A stretch of DNA of 41,236 bases, taken from positions 1 to 41,236 of the IMG/VR virus record IMGVR_UViG_3300014491_000006. One strand, 5' to 3'. The notes below the pieces were generated by a model. The model did no database searches. It worked only from the letters and a program-made list of their open reading frames with translations, and was not told the origin of the DNA. This DNA is from a virus. Positions 1 to 6,846 of the stretch are shown here, in pieces; the first letter of the stretch is position 1; the number at the start of each line of letters is the position of its first letter. The translations under genes and the position numbers were made by a program.

Positions 1-444
1 ATGAACATCAAACTCTACCCCTCTGCCGAAGGCAGCGCAGACACGCGACCCTTGGGCAACTATGAGTGGTGCCAAAGCGCAGTGGTGCGCCCAGGCACAT
101 TGCTCTTCTACTCCCAAAGTGGAGTGAAGATTCTCACAAACTTGCACTACAAGATCACACTCCTTGATGAGGATGTCTGTCAATACCGCAGCACCCAAAA
201 TCCGGTAGAGCATGGCTACGATATCGTAGGTACTCCCAAGCCTGCCGCAGAGAAATCATCTCGCAAGAAAAAGGAACTCACCCAGAATGGAACCCAAAAG
301 TTCGACTTCTCCAGCAACGCCCATGTCGCCCAAGGGCGAAGCCCTGTCCCCTCAACAGCAGAGCACTCTGGGGGTGATTCTGACGAGGGCCCTTGCCCTC
401 GGACTCGACGTTCGTCCTATATCAACGGTGACCCATGGGAATAG
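1..444 (+). CDS. Hypothetical protein, possibly 5'-truncated by the window edge
   Basis: Unrecognised 147-residue product. The first base of the window is the A of its ATG, so the true start could lie upstream, and no ribosome binding site can be seen. Residues 1-80 look like an ordinary folded domain. Residues 84-147 are Lys-, Ser- and Pro-rich and probably disordered. The last 158 nt overlap the FtsK-like gene in the +1 frame. The C-terminal 50 residues are therefore probably a by-product of coding in the other frame, unless the two genes are joined by a frameshift. No function is proposed. Confidence 0.55.
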   Translation: MNIKLYPSAEGSADTRPLGNYEWCQSAVVRPGTLLFYSQSGVKILTNLHYKITLLDEDVCQYRSTQNPVEHGYDIVGTPKPAAEKSSRKKKELTQNGTQKFDFSSNAHVAQGRSPVPSTAEHSGGDSDEGPCPRTRRSSYINGDPWE

Positions 445-1525
445 AGTCACACTCTACAGGCTCGCTCCGCAGGGACGCACCAAGACCACTGCAGTGGAGG
501 CACTAGCCCCAGACTTGGCCCTTGCCCTCTGCACGCCTCACATCGTAGTCAAGCCTCTTGCGGGGGAGGGTGTGATGGGAATTTATGTGCCCAACAAGGA
601 GCAAACCACAGTTCTGTGGAGAAATCTCGTGGGTTCCCCCAGCAACGCCCGTGTCGCAGACCTCTCCGACCTCTCCGAAGGAGAAGGCCATGCCACGAAG
701 CAGCACATCCCTCTGTACTTGGGGACTGACTGGCTCGGCAAGGTCTACATTGACGATCTCACAACACTCCCACATCTCCTCATCGCAGGCTCCACCGGGG
801 GCGGCAAATCAGTTCTCCTTCGAAGCATGTGTGCGGGGCTCCTGTACAGCAGGCGCGCAAGCGAGGTCAAGCTGGTACTCAGCGACACAAAAGCAGTCGA
901 GTTTACCGATTTTGTCGGTTGCCCACATCTCATGTGGGAGAGAGCCACCAACCCCTTGCGCACCATCGAGTATATGGAGAACCTATGCGAAGAGACAGAC
1001 CAACGACTTCAGGTCCTCTCAAAGTGTGGCGCTAAGAACATCCAAGAGTACAACGCCCAGGCGCCCTCGCGAGGCTACGACTCTCTCCCCTACATTGTCC
1101 TCGTGATTGATGAGCTTGCAGATATAGTGAGTCTCAAGGATGCCAAGGGCAAGAAAGTGACCTTGGGGATTGAGAAGGTGGACTATCTCTCTCGCAAGGC
1201 GCGAGCTGCTGGCATCCACGTCATCGCTGCGACACAGCGCCCAAGCATCGCGGTTGTGGCTGGGGATATCAAGTCCAACTTCCTTGCGCGCCTCAGCTTT
1301 AGGATGCCCACAGAGATAGACTCTCGTGTTGTTCTCGACGAGGGCGGGGCACAGTATCTCATGGAGCGAGGCGATATGCTCTACAAAACACCGAACTTCC
1401 AAGGGGGACTTCTCCGTCTTCACAGCGGGCTTGCTACGCAGGAGGATGTGCAGGCCGCGGTGATGATGGCGAAGTTCCATGAGACGCAGCCAGTGACTGC
1501 GCCGCAGAACAGACAACTCCAGTGA
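287..1525 (+). CDS. FtsK/SpoIIIE-like DNA translocase ATPase
   Basis: Predicted hexameric, dsDNA-pumping ATPase of the FtsK/HerA superfamily, 412 residues. Residues 1-25 are disordered. Residues 27-105 resemble the FtsK beta domain, including a GIYVPN segment at 98-103. The motor domain follows, with Walker A AGSTGGGKS at 167-175, Walker B VLVIDELAD at 271-279 and the FtsK signature ATQRPS at 315-320. There are no membrane segments and no obvious C-terminal gamma (KOPS-reading) winged helix, so it is a soluble, stripped-down motor compared with cellular FtsK. The ATG has AAGGA 11 nt upstream, which supports a start inside the preceding ORF. In a phage it could move or resolve replicating DNA; packaging is assigned to the separate terminase. 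Confidence 0.9.
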   Translation: MEPKSSTSPATPMSPKGEALSPQQQSTLGVILTRALALGLDVRPISTVTHGNRVTLYRLAPQGRTKTTAVEALAPDLALALCTPHIVVKPLAGEGVMGIYVPNKEQTTVLWRNLVGSPSNARVADLSDLSEGEGHATKQHIPLYLGTDWLGKVYIDDLTTLPHLLIAGSTGGGKSVLLRSMCAGLLYSRRASEVKLVLSDTKAVEFTDFVGCPHLMWERATNPLRTIEYMENLCEETDQRLQVLSKCGAKNIQEYNAQAPSRGYDSLPYIVLVIDELADIVSLKDAKGKKVTLGIEKVDYLSRKARAAGIHVIAATQRPSIAVVAGDIKSNFLARLSFRMPTEIDSRVVLDEGGAQYLMERGDMLYKTPNFQGGLLRLHSGLATQEDVQAAVMMAKFHETQPVTAPQNRQLQ

Positions 1526-1574
1526 AACTAAAACTGGACAAGACCTCGCAAGACGAGGAGAAAGAGAGCACCCT

Positions 1575-1898
1575 GTGCCCAAAGCAAGTGAAGTAGCAGC
1601 GGAGCTTCGTAAGTTTGCAGCCTGTCTTGACAAGGACCCTGAGGCGGATGTGGATCGGCCCTTTATCTTGATGTGGTACGACGATAAAAACACTTTCCTG
1701 AGAGCGGCAGCTTTGATGCCTCGGCCAATCTCGAAGTATTACTCCTCCTCAGATCTTAATCTGGACTACAAGACCTCTGGCATCAGTATCAGGATGAGCG
1801 TGCCACGAAATCTAGTCTGTACTCTTGTGGCCCCTGCGGTGGATGCGGTGTGGGAGTGTGAGCCACTGTTGAGTGCTGAGGAAGAGTCAGAATTGTGA
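1575..1898 (+). CDS. Hypothetical protein, 107 aa
   Basis: GTG start preceded by a purine-rich GAGGAGAAAGAG stretch at good spacing. The product is small, mixed alpha/beta, without membrane segments or a recognisable motif. Residues 1-20 (ASEVAAELRKFAACLD) look like an amphipathic helix of the kind found in short phage accessory proteins. The C-terminus is acidic. It follows the FtsK-like gene by 49 nt in the same orientation and is probably co-transcribed. Its stop codon lies inside a dyad-symmetric element (1894-1909). Function unknown. Confidence 0.6.
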   Translation: MPKASEVAAELRKFAACLDKDPEADVDRPFILMWYDDKNTFLRAAALMPRPISKYYSSSDLNLDYKTSGISIRMSVPRNLVCTLVAPAVDAVWECEPLLSAEEESEL

Positions 1899-1909
1899 CG
1901 TAGATCACG
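1894..1909. promoter_or_regulatory. CRP-like dyad upstream of candidate promoter
   Basis: TGTGA-N6-TCACG matches the half-site and spacing pattern of a CRP-family box (TGTGA-N6-TCACA) except for the last base. It is centred about 82 bp upstream of the transcription start expected from the -10 at 1972-1977. It overlaps the stop codon of the preceding gene, so chance similarity is possible. Confidence 0.25.
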
Positions 1910-1948
1910 ATGTGCTGCAAGTTGCTGAGAACAAAGCACTTATTCTTG

Positions 1949-1977
1949 TTGACAAAGACATACAGAGAGAATACACT
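1949..1977 (+). promoter_or_regulatory. Candidate sigma70 promoter
   Basis: Perfect -35 TTGACA (1949-1954), a 17-bp spacer and -10 TACACT (1972-1977, 4 of 6). It lies in the gap between the ORF ending at 1898 and the TTG start at 2002, where a promoter for the ribbon-helix-helix candidate would be expected. It would drive the recombination genes downstream as well. Confidence 0.5.
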
Positions 1978-2001
1978 TGTCTCAGTCAAGGAGAACAACT
2001 T

Positions 2002-2184
2002 TTGTCTTCAGCCCAGGCAGCCTCGCCTCTCCACATCACCACAGTCCGAATCCCCAAGCAGAATTGGGAGAGGTTGGCGCGACGCCTCCCGCGTCAGGGA
2101 GATCGCGCCATCCTCATCCGTCGTCTTGTGGAGATGTTCTTGGACGGGCAAGTCACAGTTCAAGTCCCAGGACGTAAGATGTAA
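2002..2184 (+). CDS. Small ribbon-helix-helix-like protein (candidate regulator)
   Basis: A 60-residue product. The pattern ITTVRIPKQNWERLARRL, then ILIRRLVEMFLDG (about residues 11-45), resembles the beta-strand, helix, helix of Arc/CopG/MetJ-type DNA-binding dimers. I chose the TTG at 2002 because AAGGAG ends 8 nt upstream. The longer reading from a GTG at 1873 would run through the promoter and add 43 residues of no recognisable character. It is the only plausible small transcription factor in the + arm, and it sits directly behind a promoter, as an autoregulator would. The family call rests on the residue pattern alone. Confidence 0.5.
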   Translation: MSSAQAASPLHITTVRIPKQNWERLARRLPRQGDRAILIRRLVEMFLDGQVTVQVPGRKM

Positions 2185-2226
2185 CATCGAAGTTAGAAGG
2201 CTGCTGCCGCGCGCAGCAAGAAAGAG

Positions 2227-2239
2227 GCGCCGAAGGCGC
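2227..2239. other. Intercistronic triloop hairpin
   Basis: GCGCC-GAA-GGCGC, a perfect 5-bp GC stem with a GAA triloop, lies 14 nt before the ATG at 2254. There is no T-tract, so it is unlikely to be an intrinsic terminator. It may affect mRNA stability or processing. It belongs to a set of similar hairpins in the genome. Confidence 0.45.
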
Positions 2240-2253
2240 GCTAGAGAGCAACT

Positions 2254-2880
2254 ATGCCCAATTCAGCCCAACCATGCAGATTTATGCACGAACTAGAAGG
2301 CTTAGCAGATGCGACAAGGCTCTGCATTGTGTGTCATAGTCCATTCTGCGAGGAGCACAGGAATCCCATCAATGAGAAGGTATGTGCTCGTTGCACAGAC
2401 CCAGAAACAGCCATCAAGCTAGCTCCGCTCATAGATGATGAGGATGTGAGACACAAGGGCCAAATCCTAAAGCCCATCGGCTTCGCATTCAAGACCAAAC
2501 TCCAAGCTATTGTGGAGATGGATGATGACAAACTCCGATCTCACATCATCGATCTCAAGCTCCAAATTGTCTCCCTCATCCACACCCTCGATGTGAAGAG
2601 AATTGAGATAGCCTCCTCTGAGTGTGAACTGGAGGAGAGACACATTGGGAGGCAAAAGCGCCTGCGTCAGCAGGGTATAGATATGCTCGCCTCGGGTGCC
2701 AAGATTATCACAAATGGCTCTTCCGGGGCCTTGAGCGCTGCGGAGAAGGCTGCACGCAAAGCCAAAAAAACAGCAGACGACCTCAAGGGGATTGCAAGCG
2801 GGCTGGGGATCAGAATAGACTCCGCGGAGAAGCTGATTAAGTTTGCCCAAATGCTGAAGCAAATCAGGGAGAGCAAATAA
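2254..2880 (+). CDS. Cys/His-rich zinc-finger-like protein with helical region
   Basis: A 208-residue product. The N-terminus has C8, C24, C27, C32, H35, C44 and C47, a spacing compatible with a B-box or double zinc-binding knuckle. Residues about 78-140 are strongly helical and charged, as in a coiled coil. Residues 148-208 are Ala/Lys-rich helices. It lies one base upstream of the PD-(D/E)XK nuclease gene, so the two are almost certainly co-translated, and it may be an accessory factor for recombination. There is no match to a named family. The ribosome site (GAGAG) is weak. Confidence 0.6.
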   Translation: MPNSAQPCRFMHELEGLADATRLCIVCHSPFCEEHRNPINEKVCARCTDPETAIKLAPLIDDEDVRHKGQILKPIGFAFKTKLQAIVEMDDDKLRSHIIDLKLQIVSLIHTLDVKRIEIASSECELEERHIGRQKRLRQQGIDMLASGAKIITNGSSGALSAAEKAARKAKKTADDLKGIASGLGIRIDSAEKLIKFAQMLKQIRESK

Positions 2881-2881
2881 A

Positions 2882-4099
2882 ATGACCAACAATGAGCCTG
2901 CCCTTGGCAGAACCTTGCCTCTTGGCCAGATATACCGAATCTTGAAGGATGGGCGGTGGGCCTTCTACTTCGACGCCCATACCTTGGCTCCGTTCTCAGA
3001 ATGCCCGACTAAGTTCTTCAACAGATATATCTCCAATGCACCGCAGGTGCTCAAGCACAAGGGCCCCTTGAGCGCAGCGATGAGTATTGGAAGTTGGTGG
3101 AGTCGTGTGAGTGAGAATTTCTACAAACACATGGCAGCAAGGCAGTCTGACACAATCGGAAGTGGTACGAACTTGTGTCCAACCATGATGGACATCCTCG
3201 TGATTGCTGGGAATGCCTGGGTCGAGTTCGACATGGATTCCATGAGCCAAGGCTCGCCCAAAGCAGTGGAGAAGTACGAGAAGTTTGCACTCCCAATCTC
3301 CGCGGGGCAGTTCACAAAGTACTTCCCTCAGGGGCAAGTTGCAGAGACATTCTTGCAAATGTACAAGGATAAAGCCGCAAGACTGCGCGAGGCAGGGGAG
3401 CACGACGAGGCCCGAAAGGTGGAGGCCCAGACCGCCTTGCCTGTTGGTCCCCTTCTCATGGCAGCTCAATACTACGACAGGTTTGCGCAGCAGGACTTCC
3501 GAGACTTCAAGATCATCTCCGCAGAAGCTCCCTTCGGTCGCCACGGGGATGTGTGCGTCGGGGAGACCAGCGAAGTCATCGTCTATTGGCAGGGCAAGCC
3601 TGATCTCGTGGTCTACGAGAATGCTACAGGAGTCCTTGCCCCCTTGGACCAAAAGACCAAAGACTGCATCACCAAAGATGTCAACGAGATTTGGAAGCCG
3701 CACTGCCAACTCACAGGCTACGTCTTTGCATTGGCGCAGATTGCGCGGGACTTGGGCTTCACCCAAACCCCAGATCGCTGCATCGTGAGTGTGTGTGGGA
3801 GACTGCCTGCCGCCACTGACAGAGTGACGAAGCTGGAGAAGCCTCGTTTCGCTCGTGTGCGCCCACAGTTCAGCGTTGAGGAGATTGAGGAGTGGCGTCA
3901 AGGCATCCTCACGAAGGCAGAGGACCTACGCCGCTCGATGGAGAGGGGTCGCTGGACCCGCAATGAGTTCGCCTGCCATCAATGGAGCGGGTGCGACTTC
4001 AGACCTCTGTGCAGCCGCCCCGCAGGAGTGAGGCCCTTGATCTCCCAGAGTGATTACATTGTGACTGATCCGTGGAGTCCGTTTGATGAGGAGGAGTAG
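2882..4099 (+). CDS. PD-(D/E)XK exonuclease with Fe-S cluster (Cas4/AddB-like)
   Basis: Predicted nuclease of the RecB/Cas4 group, 405 residues. The catalytic core shows GKPD at 238-241 and LDQK at 255-258 (the D...DxK motif), then QLTGY at 276-280, matching the helix motif QxxxY. One Cys near the N-terminus (C41, in SECPTKFF) and three near the C-terminus (C365, C371, C377) match the split 4Fe-4S ligand arrangement of Cas4 and AddB. It probably resects DNA ends to give ssDNA for the Sak4-like protein encoded two genes downstream. No cas1/cas2 genes or CRISPR array are present, so a role in CRISPR adaptation is not supported. Confidence 0.85.
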   Translation: MTNNEPALGRTLPLGQIYRILKDGRWAFYFDAHTLAPFSECPTKFFNRYISNAPQVLKHKGPLSAAMSIGSWWSRVSENFYKHMAARQSDTIGSGTNLCPTMMDILVIAGNAWVEFDMDSMSQGSPKAVEKYEKFALPISAGQFTKYFPQGQVAETFLQMYKDKAARLREAGEHDEARKVEAQTALPVGPLLMAAQYYDRFAQQDFRDFKIISAEAPFGRHGDVCVGETSEVIVYWQGKPDLVVYENATGVLAPLDQKTKDCITKDVNEIWKPHCQLTGYVFALAQIARDLGFTQTPDRCIVSVCGRLPAATDRVTKLEKPRFARVRPQFSVEEIEEWRQGILTKAEDLRRSMERGRWTRNEFACHQWSGCDFRPLCSRPAGVRPLISQSDYIVTDPWSPFDEEE

Positions 4100-4100
4100 G

Positions 4101-4376
4101 ATGGCAAAATTCAATGGGTTTAGATGTGAGATTTGCCCCGAAACCAGAAAGGAGTCCAACAACTGGTTTATTGGGAAGGTCCTTCCTAATGGCGGCGCGT
4201 CTGTAGTTCCTTGGGATGCTTCAAACCCAAACAACTCAAAAGCGCATCATCTGTGCGGGCTGGACTGTTCCTCTAAATTTCTTATGCGGACTCTTTCCAA
4301 CACAATACACAACATCACAACATCACAGCTCAACACAACAGCTCAACAGCTCAACACAACACTAAAGGAACCATAA
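4101..4376 (+). CDS. Small zinc-ribbon-like protein, 91 aa
   Basis: The ATG at 4101 is preceded directly by GAGGAG, which is better than the GTG-type start 18 nt upstream inside the nuclease gene. CEIC near the N-terminus (C9, C12) and a CGLDC pair around residues 53-57 could form a four-Cys zinc site. The last 25 residues are Asn/Thr/Gln-rich and are encoded by a G-poor CA-rich tract (about 4293-4372), which suggests a disordered tail. Short proteins of this shape are common in phage recombination operons. Function unknown. Confidence 0.6.
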   Translation: MAKFNGFRCEICPETRKESNNWFIGKVLPNGGASVVPWDASNPNNSKAHHLCGLDCSSKFLMRTLSNTIHNITTSQLNTTAQQLNTTLKEP

Positions 4377-4379
4377 ACT

Positions 4380-5195
4380 ATGCCAATCGAAGCAGCATCA
4401 ATGGAACAGGCCACAGCCGTAGACCGCATTCACATGGCTCTTGTGGGCCCTGGGAAGAGTGGGAAGAGCCGACTTGCTGCCACAGCTCGTGAGCCTGTCC
4501 TATTCATCGACGCTGACAACAGGAGAGAGAGCCTCGCTGGCATCAAGGGCGTCTACGCCCTCACCATAATGGACTCTCTTGAAAGTGGGCGACAACCCAC
4601 CGCCTACAACGACATGCTCACCCTCGCCACCCATATCGAACAGGGCAAAACCCTCAAGACAATAGGTGAGATTTACGGTGCGCAGGGATGGCCGGACGTT
4701 CGTCCTCGCACTCTCGTGGACGACAGCCTCTTTAGCATCGCACGCTGCGCTTCCAACTACATCCTCTACACCAACAAAGACATTCGACGGGAGATGGTGG
4801 TGGTGGGAGGCAAACTTCAGATAAGAGGGAGCCGGGACTTTTGGAACTTCGAGATCCCGGCAGTGGAGAATCTGATCTTCCGCCAGCTCGCCATCAAGGA
4901 CCTTGACCTCATTGTGATCTACCATGAGCAGCCTGAGGAGGCACCAAACTCCACCGAGGATCGCAAAATCCTGACAGGGAGGATTGACGTGTATCCTGGG
5001 CGCTACCGGAACTTGCTCCTAAATTTTAACGAAGTTTGGCGGATCACTCGGGAGAAGATCGTGCCAACGGTGCAGGTGCTCCCAGATCAAAGATTCAGCG
5101 CCTCCACCACCTTGGACTTCAGCAAGGTGACACCCGACAAGTTCGTCCCCAACATCAAGAGAATGATTGAGTTGGGGGCGGGGAAGGTTCAGTAA
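4380..5195 (+). CDS. Sak4-like AAA ATPase (phage nucleotide-binding / recombinase family)
   Basis: A 271-residue protein with Walker A GPGKSGKS at 23-30, a strand-Asp segment LFIDAD at 41-46 and a Walker-B-like TLVDDSL at 111-117, the arrangement of the AAA_24 / Sak4 family. Known Sak4 proteins are RecA-fold single-strand annealing ATPases that work with a phage SSB. Here the neighbours are an Fe-S nuclease upstream and a small DUF669-like protein downstream, which fits a recombination module. Residues 125-190 contain a long insertion relative to RecA cores. Specific biochemical activity is inferred. Confidence 0.75.
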   Translation: MPIEAASMEQATAVDRIHMALVGPGKSGKSRLAATAREPVLFIDADNRRESLAGIKGVYALTIMDSLESGRQPTAYNDMLTLATHIEQGKTLKTIGEIYGAQGWPDVRPRTLVDDSLFSIARCASNYILYTNKDIRREMVVVGGKLQIRGSRDFWNFEIPAVENLIFRQLAIKDLDLIVIYHEQPEEAPNSTEDRKILTGRIDVYPGRYRNLLLNFNEVWRITREKIVPTVQVLPDQRFSASTTLDFSKVTPDKFVPNIKRMIELGAGKVQ

Positions 5196-5215
5196 TCAAA
5201 ACTTGATTTTTGTCA

Positions 5216-5240
5216 TGGGTGTTCATTTGTTGAACACCCA
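5216..5240. repeat. Genome-wide inverted repeat IR-1
   Basis: TGGGTGTTCA-TTTGT-TGAACACCCA is a perfect 10-bp inverted repeat with a 5-nt spacer, placed 20 nt after the Sak4-like stop. No T-tract follows on the + strand. The same palindrome recurs at 16461, 22493, 31860 and 41017. It may be an operator, an RNA processing hairpin or a U-less terminator. Confidence 0.85.
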
Positions 5241-5320
5241 CAACCCCAACGCATCAACAACCAAACGCAAACGCATACTCAAAACATGTCAACGCGTACA
5301 CGAAAGGACAACACAAAGCT

Positions 5321-5824
5321 ATGCCAAAATTCACAGTCCCCAAAGAATCCCTTGAAGGTCTAAAGAACCCGCCTCTGGGCATCTACGAGTTTCGTCTGGA
5401 CGGATTCAAGCCCAAGTGGGCAAATGAGAAGCCTGGGAAGCCGCGAACAGCAAACCTCCGCCCACAGCTTGTCATAATCAACCACCCCACCCTCAATGAC
5501 AGCCCCATCTTCACCCAAGGCAACACCGGGTTTGGTGTGGAGCTGTTTGATATGTGTCATGCCCTTGGACTTCCGTATGATGACGAGGGCTCAGATAATC
5601 CTAAACTACCTGGGCAGTTCATAGGTCCGAAGGACGGTACGCCCGAGGAGGGCGGCCCCACCGACGACCCATCTCAGTGGACCTACAATGGCCCGCTTAT
5701 TGGGCGTATTGGGAAGGTGGAGCTGGGCGAGCGCGAGTATCAGGGCAAGACAAGCTCCGCGGTGAAGAAGTACATCTGTGCGGTGCCGAACTGCACGATG
5801 CCTCATCGCGACTCCCTCCTGTAA
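5321..5824 (+). CDS. Putative ssDNA-binding / DUF669-like recombination partner
   Basis: A 167-residue protein, small and beta-rich. It begins MPKFTVPKESLEG and has a central acidic, Pro/Gly-rich insert (residues about 85-125). It follows the Sak4-like gene after a 125-nt gap holding IR-1 and a CA-rich leader, the place where an SSB-like or DUF669 protein is commonly found. The resemblance is in position and general character; no OB-fold signature can be proved by eye. AAAGGA lies about 13 nt before the ATG. C-terminal residues include CAVPNC, a possible metal or redox pair. Confidence 0.5.
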   Translation: MPKFTVPKESLEGLKNPPLGIYEFRLDGFKPKWANEKPGKPRTANLRPQLVIINHPTLNDSPIFTQGNTGFGVELFDMCHALGLPYDDEGSDNPKLPGQFIGPKDGTPEEGGPTDDPSQWTYNGPLIGRIGKVELGEREYQGKTSSAVKKYICAVPNCTMPHRDSLL

Positions 5825-6005
5825 CAAGCTCTGAGCTATGAACAGTCGTGCATCATAGTTTGGGGGGCCGAAACAACGGCACATGGCGGGCACCATGTAT
5901 GCTCTCTTGGTCGAGGAAGGCAGAGCCGTTGCTGCCTTCTTCACAACAATTTGCTGACTCCGAAGTCAAAGCAGCCCAAACCCAAAAAGAGAAAGAAGGC
6001 AAAGC

Positions 6006-6599
6006 GTGCGCGTACTCGTAGCATGTGAATATTCGGGGATTGTTCGAGACGCATTCCTCGCTCGTGGTCATGACGCTTGGAGCTGTGACCTGCTCCCCAC
6101 TGAGAGACCTGGACCGCATTACCAGCGTGACGTTCGGGAAGTCTTGATGGCAAAGCAGTCTTGGGATTTGATGGTTGCCCATCCTCCCTGTACGTTTCTT
6201 TCTAACAGCGGGGTCAAGTGGCTCTACACGGGCGGTAAGGCTACCAACGGCATAGATCATACCCGATGGGAGCTTATGAAGGAAGCTGCCGAGTTCTTCC
6301 ATTACCTGTGGATTCAGCCTATCCCGAAGATATGTATCGAGAATCCGATTATGCACGGTTACGGAAAGACGCTGATCGGTGTTGGGCAAAGTCAGGTTTT
6401 TCAGCCTTGGCAATTCGGTCACGGCGAAGTAAAGGCTACCTGTTTGTGGCTCAAGGGTTTGCCGCCCCTCACCCCGACGAATATCGTTGGAGGTAGAACG
6501 CCTAGAGTTCATTACGCCTCGCCGGGACCGGATCGCTGGAAAGAGCGCAGCCGAACACTTCGGGGTCCGGCTGATGCTATGGCTTCGCAATGGGGTTAA
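6006..6599 (+). CDS. C5-cytosine methyltransferase-like protein (short form)
   Basis: GTG start with AGAAGG upstream; an in-frame stop at 5955 prevents a longer reading. The 197-residue protein starts with MRVLVACEYSG (SAM-binding strand plus loop), has CDLLP at 27-31, the catalytic PPC at 60-62 inside AHPPCTFLSNSG, and ENP at 112-114. These match motifs I, II, IV and VI of C5-MTases. It is about half the length of a standard bacterial enzyme and lacks a clear target-recognition domain and motifs IX-X. Such short forms are frequent in phages. They may methylate DNA, or act on free nucleotides or a modified base. Specificity cannot be read from the sequence. Confidence 0.7.
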   Translation: MRVLVACEYSGIVRDAFLARGHDAWSCDLLPTERPGPHYQRDVREVLMAKQSWDLMVAHPPCTFLSNSGVKWLYTGGKATNGIDHTRWELMKEAAEFFHYLWIQPIPKICIENPIMHGYGKTLIGVGQSQVFQPWQFGHGEVKATCLWLKGLPPLTPTNIVGGRTPRVHYASPGPDRWKERSRTLRGPADAMASQWG

Positions 6600-6655
6600 T
6601 ATGTTCATTCTTTACCAGTTAGAGAGTCATGTATATAAGTCCCCAAGGAATCCAA

Positions 6656-6844
6656 ATGAGAACAATCAAGCTCCCTGGAACCAATGCCGCACTCACATTC
6701 CCCGCAGGCCACATGCTCTGCCATGCCCGAATAACAATTTCGGAGGGGCGTGCCGAGACCTACTGTATGCTGAATCAAGGGCATTCAGGAGAACATTCCA
6801 GCATAGCGCCAAAACCAGACCAGGCGCCCCTCGAGGAGGAATGA
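6656..6844 (+). CDS. Small Cys/His protein, 62 aa
   Basis: The ATG at 6656 has AAGGAA 5 nt upstream, so it is preferred to the ATG 27 nt earlier. C21-H22 and C37 with H43 and H47 (pattern CMLNQGHSGEH) resemble a CxHxxH-type zinc knuckle found in small phage proteins. The stop codon overlaps the ATG-rich start region of the next gene (6841-6847), indicating coupled translation. Function unknown. Confidence 0.5.
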   Translation: MRTIKLPGTNAALTFPAGHMLCHARITISEGRAETYCMLNQGHSGEHSSIAPKPDQAPLEEE

Positions 6845-6846
6845 GA

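Noticed and set aside
2996-3901. Long antisense frame of 301 codons opposite the Fe-S nuclease gene
   Set aside because: The + strand frame carries the nuclease motifs in the right order; the antisense one has no ribosome site or family pattern.
6487-6846. Upstream extension of the coiled-coil gene to 6487
   Set aside because: This part overlaps the MTase-like gene and the 62-aa ORF, and the start at 6847 has a better ribosome site.
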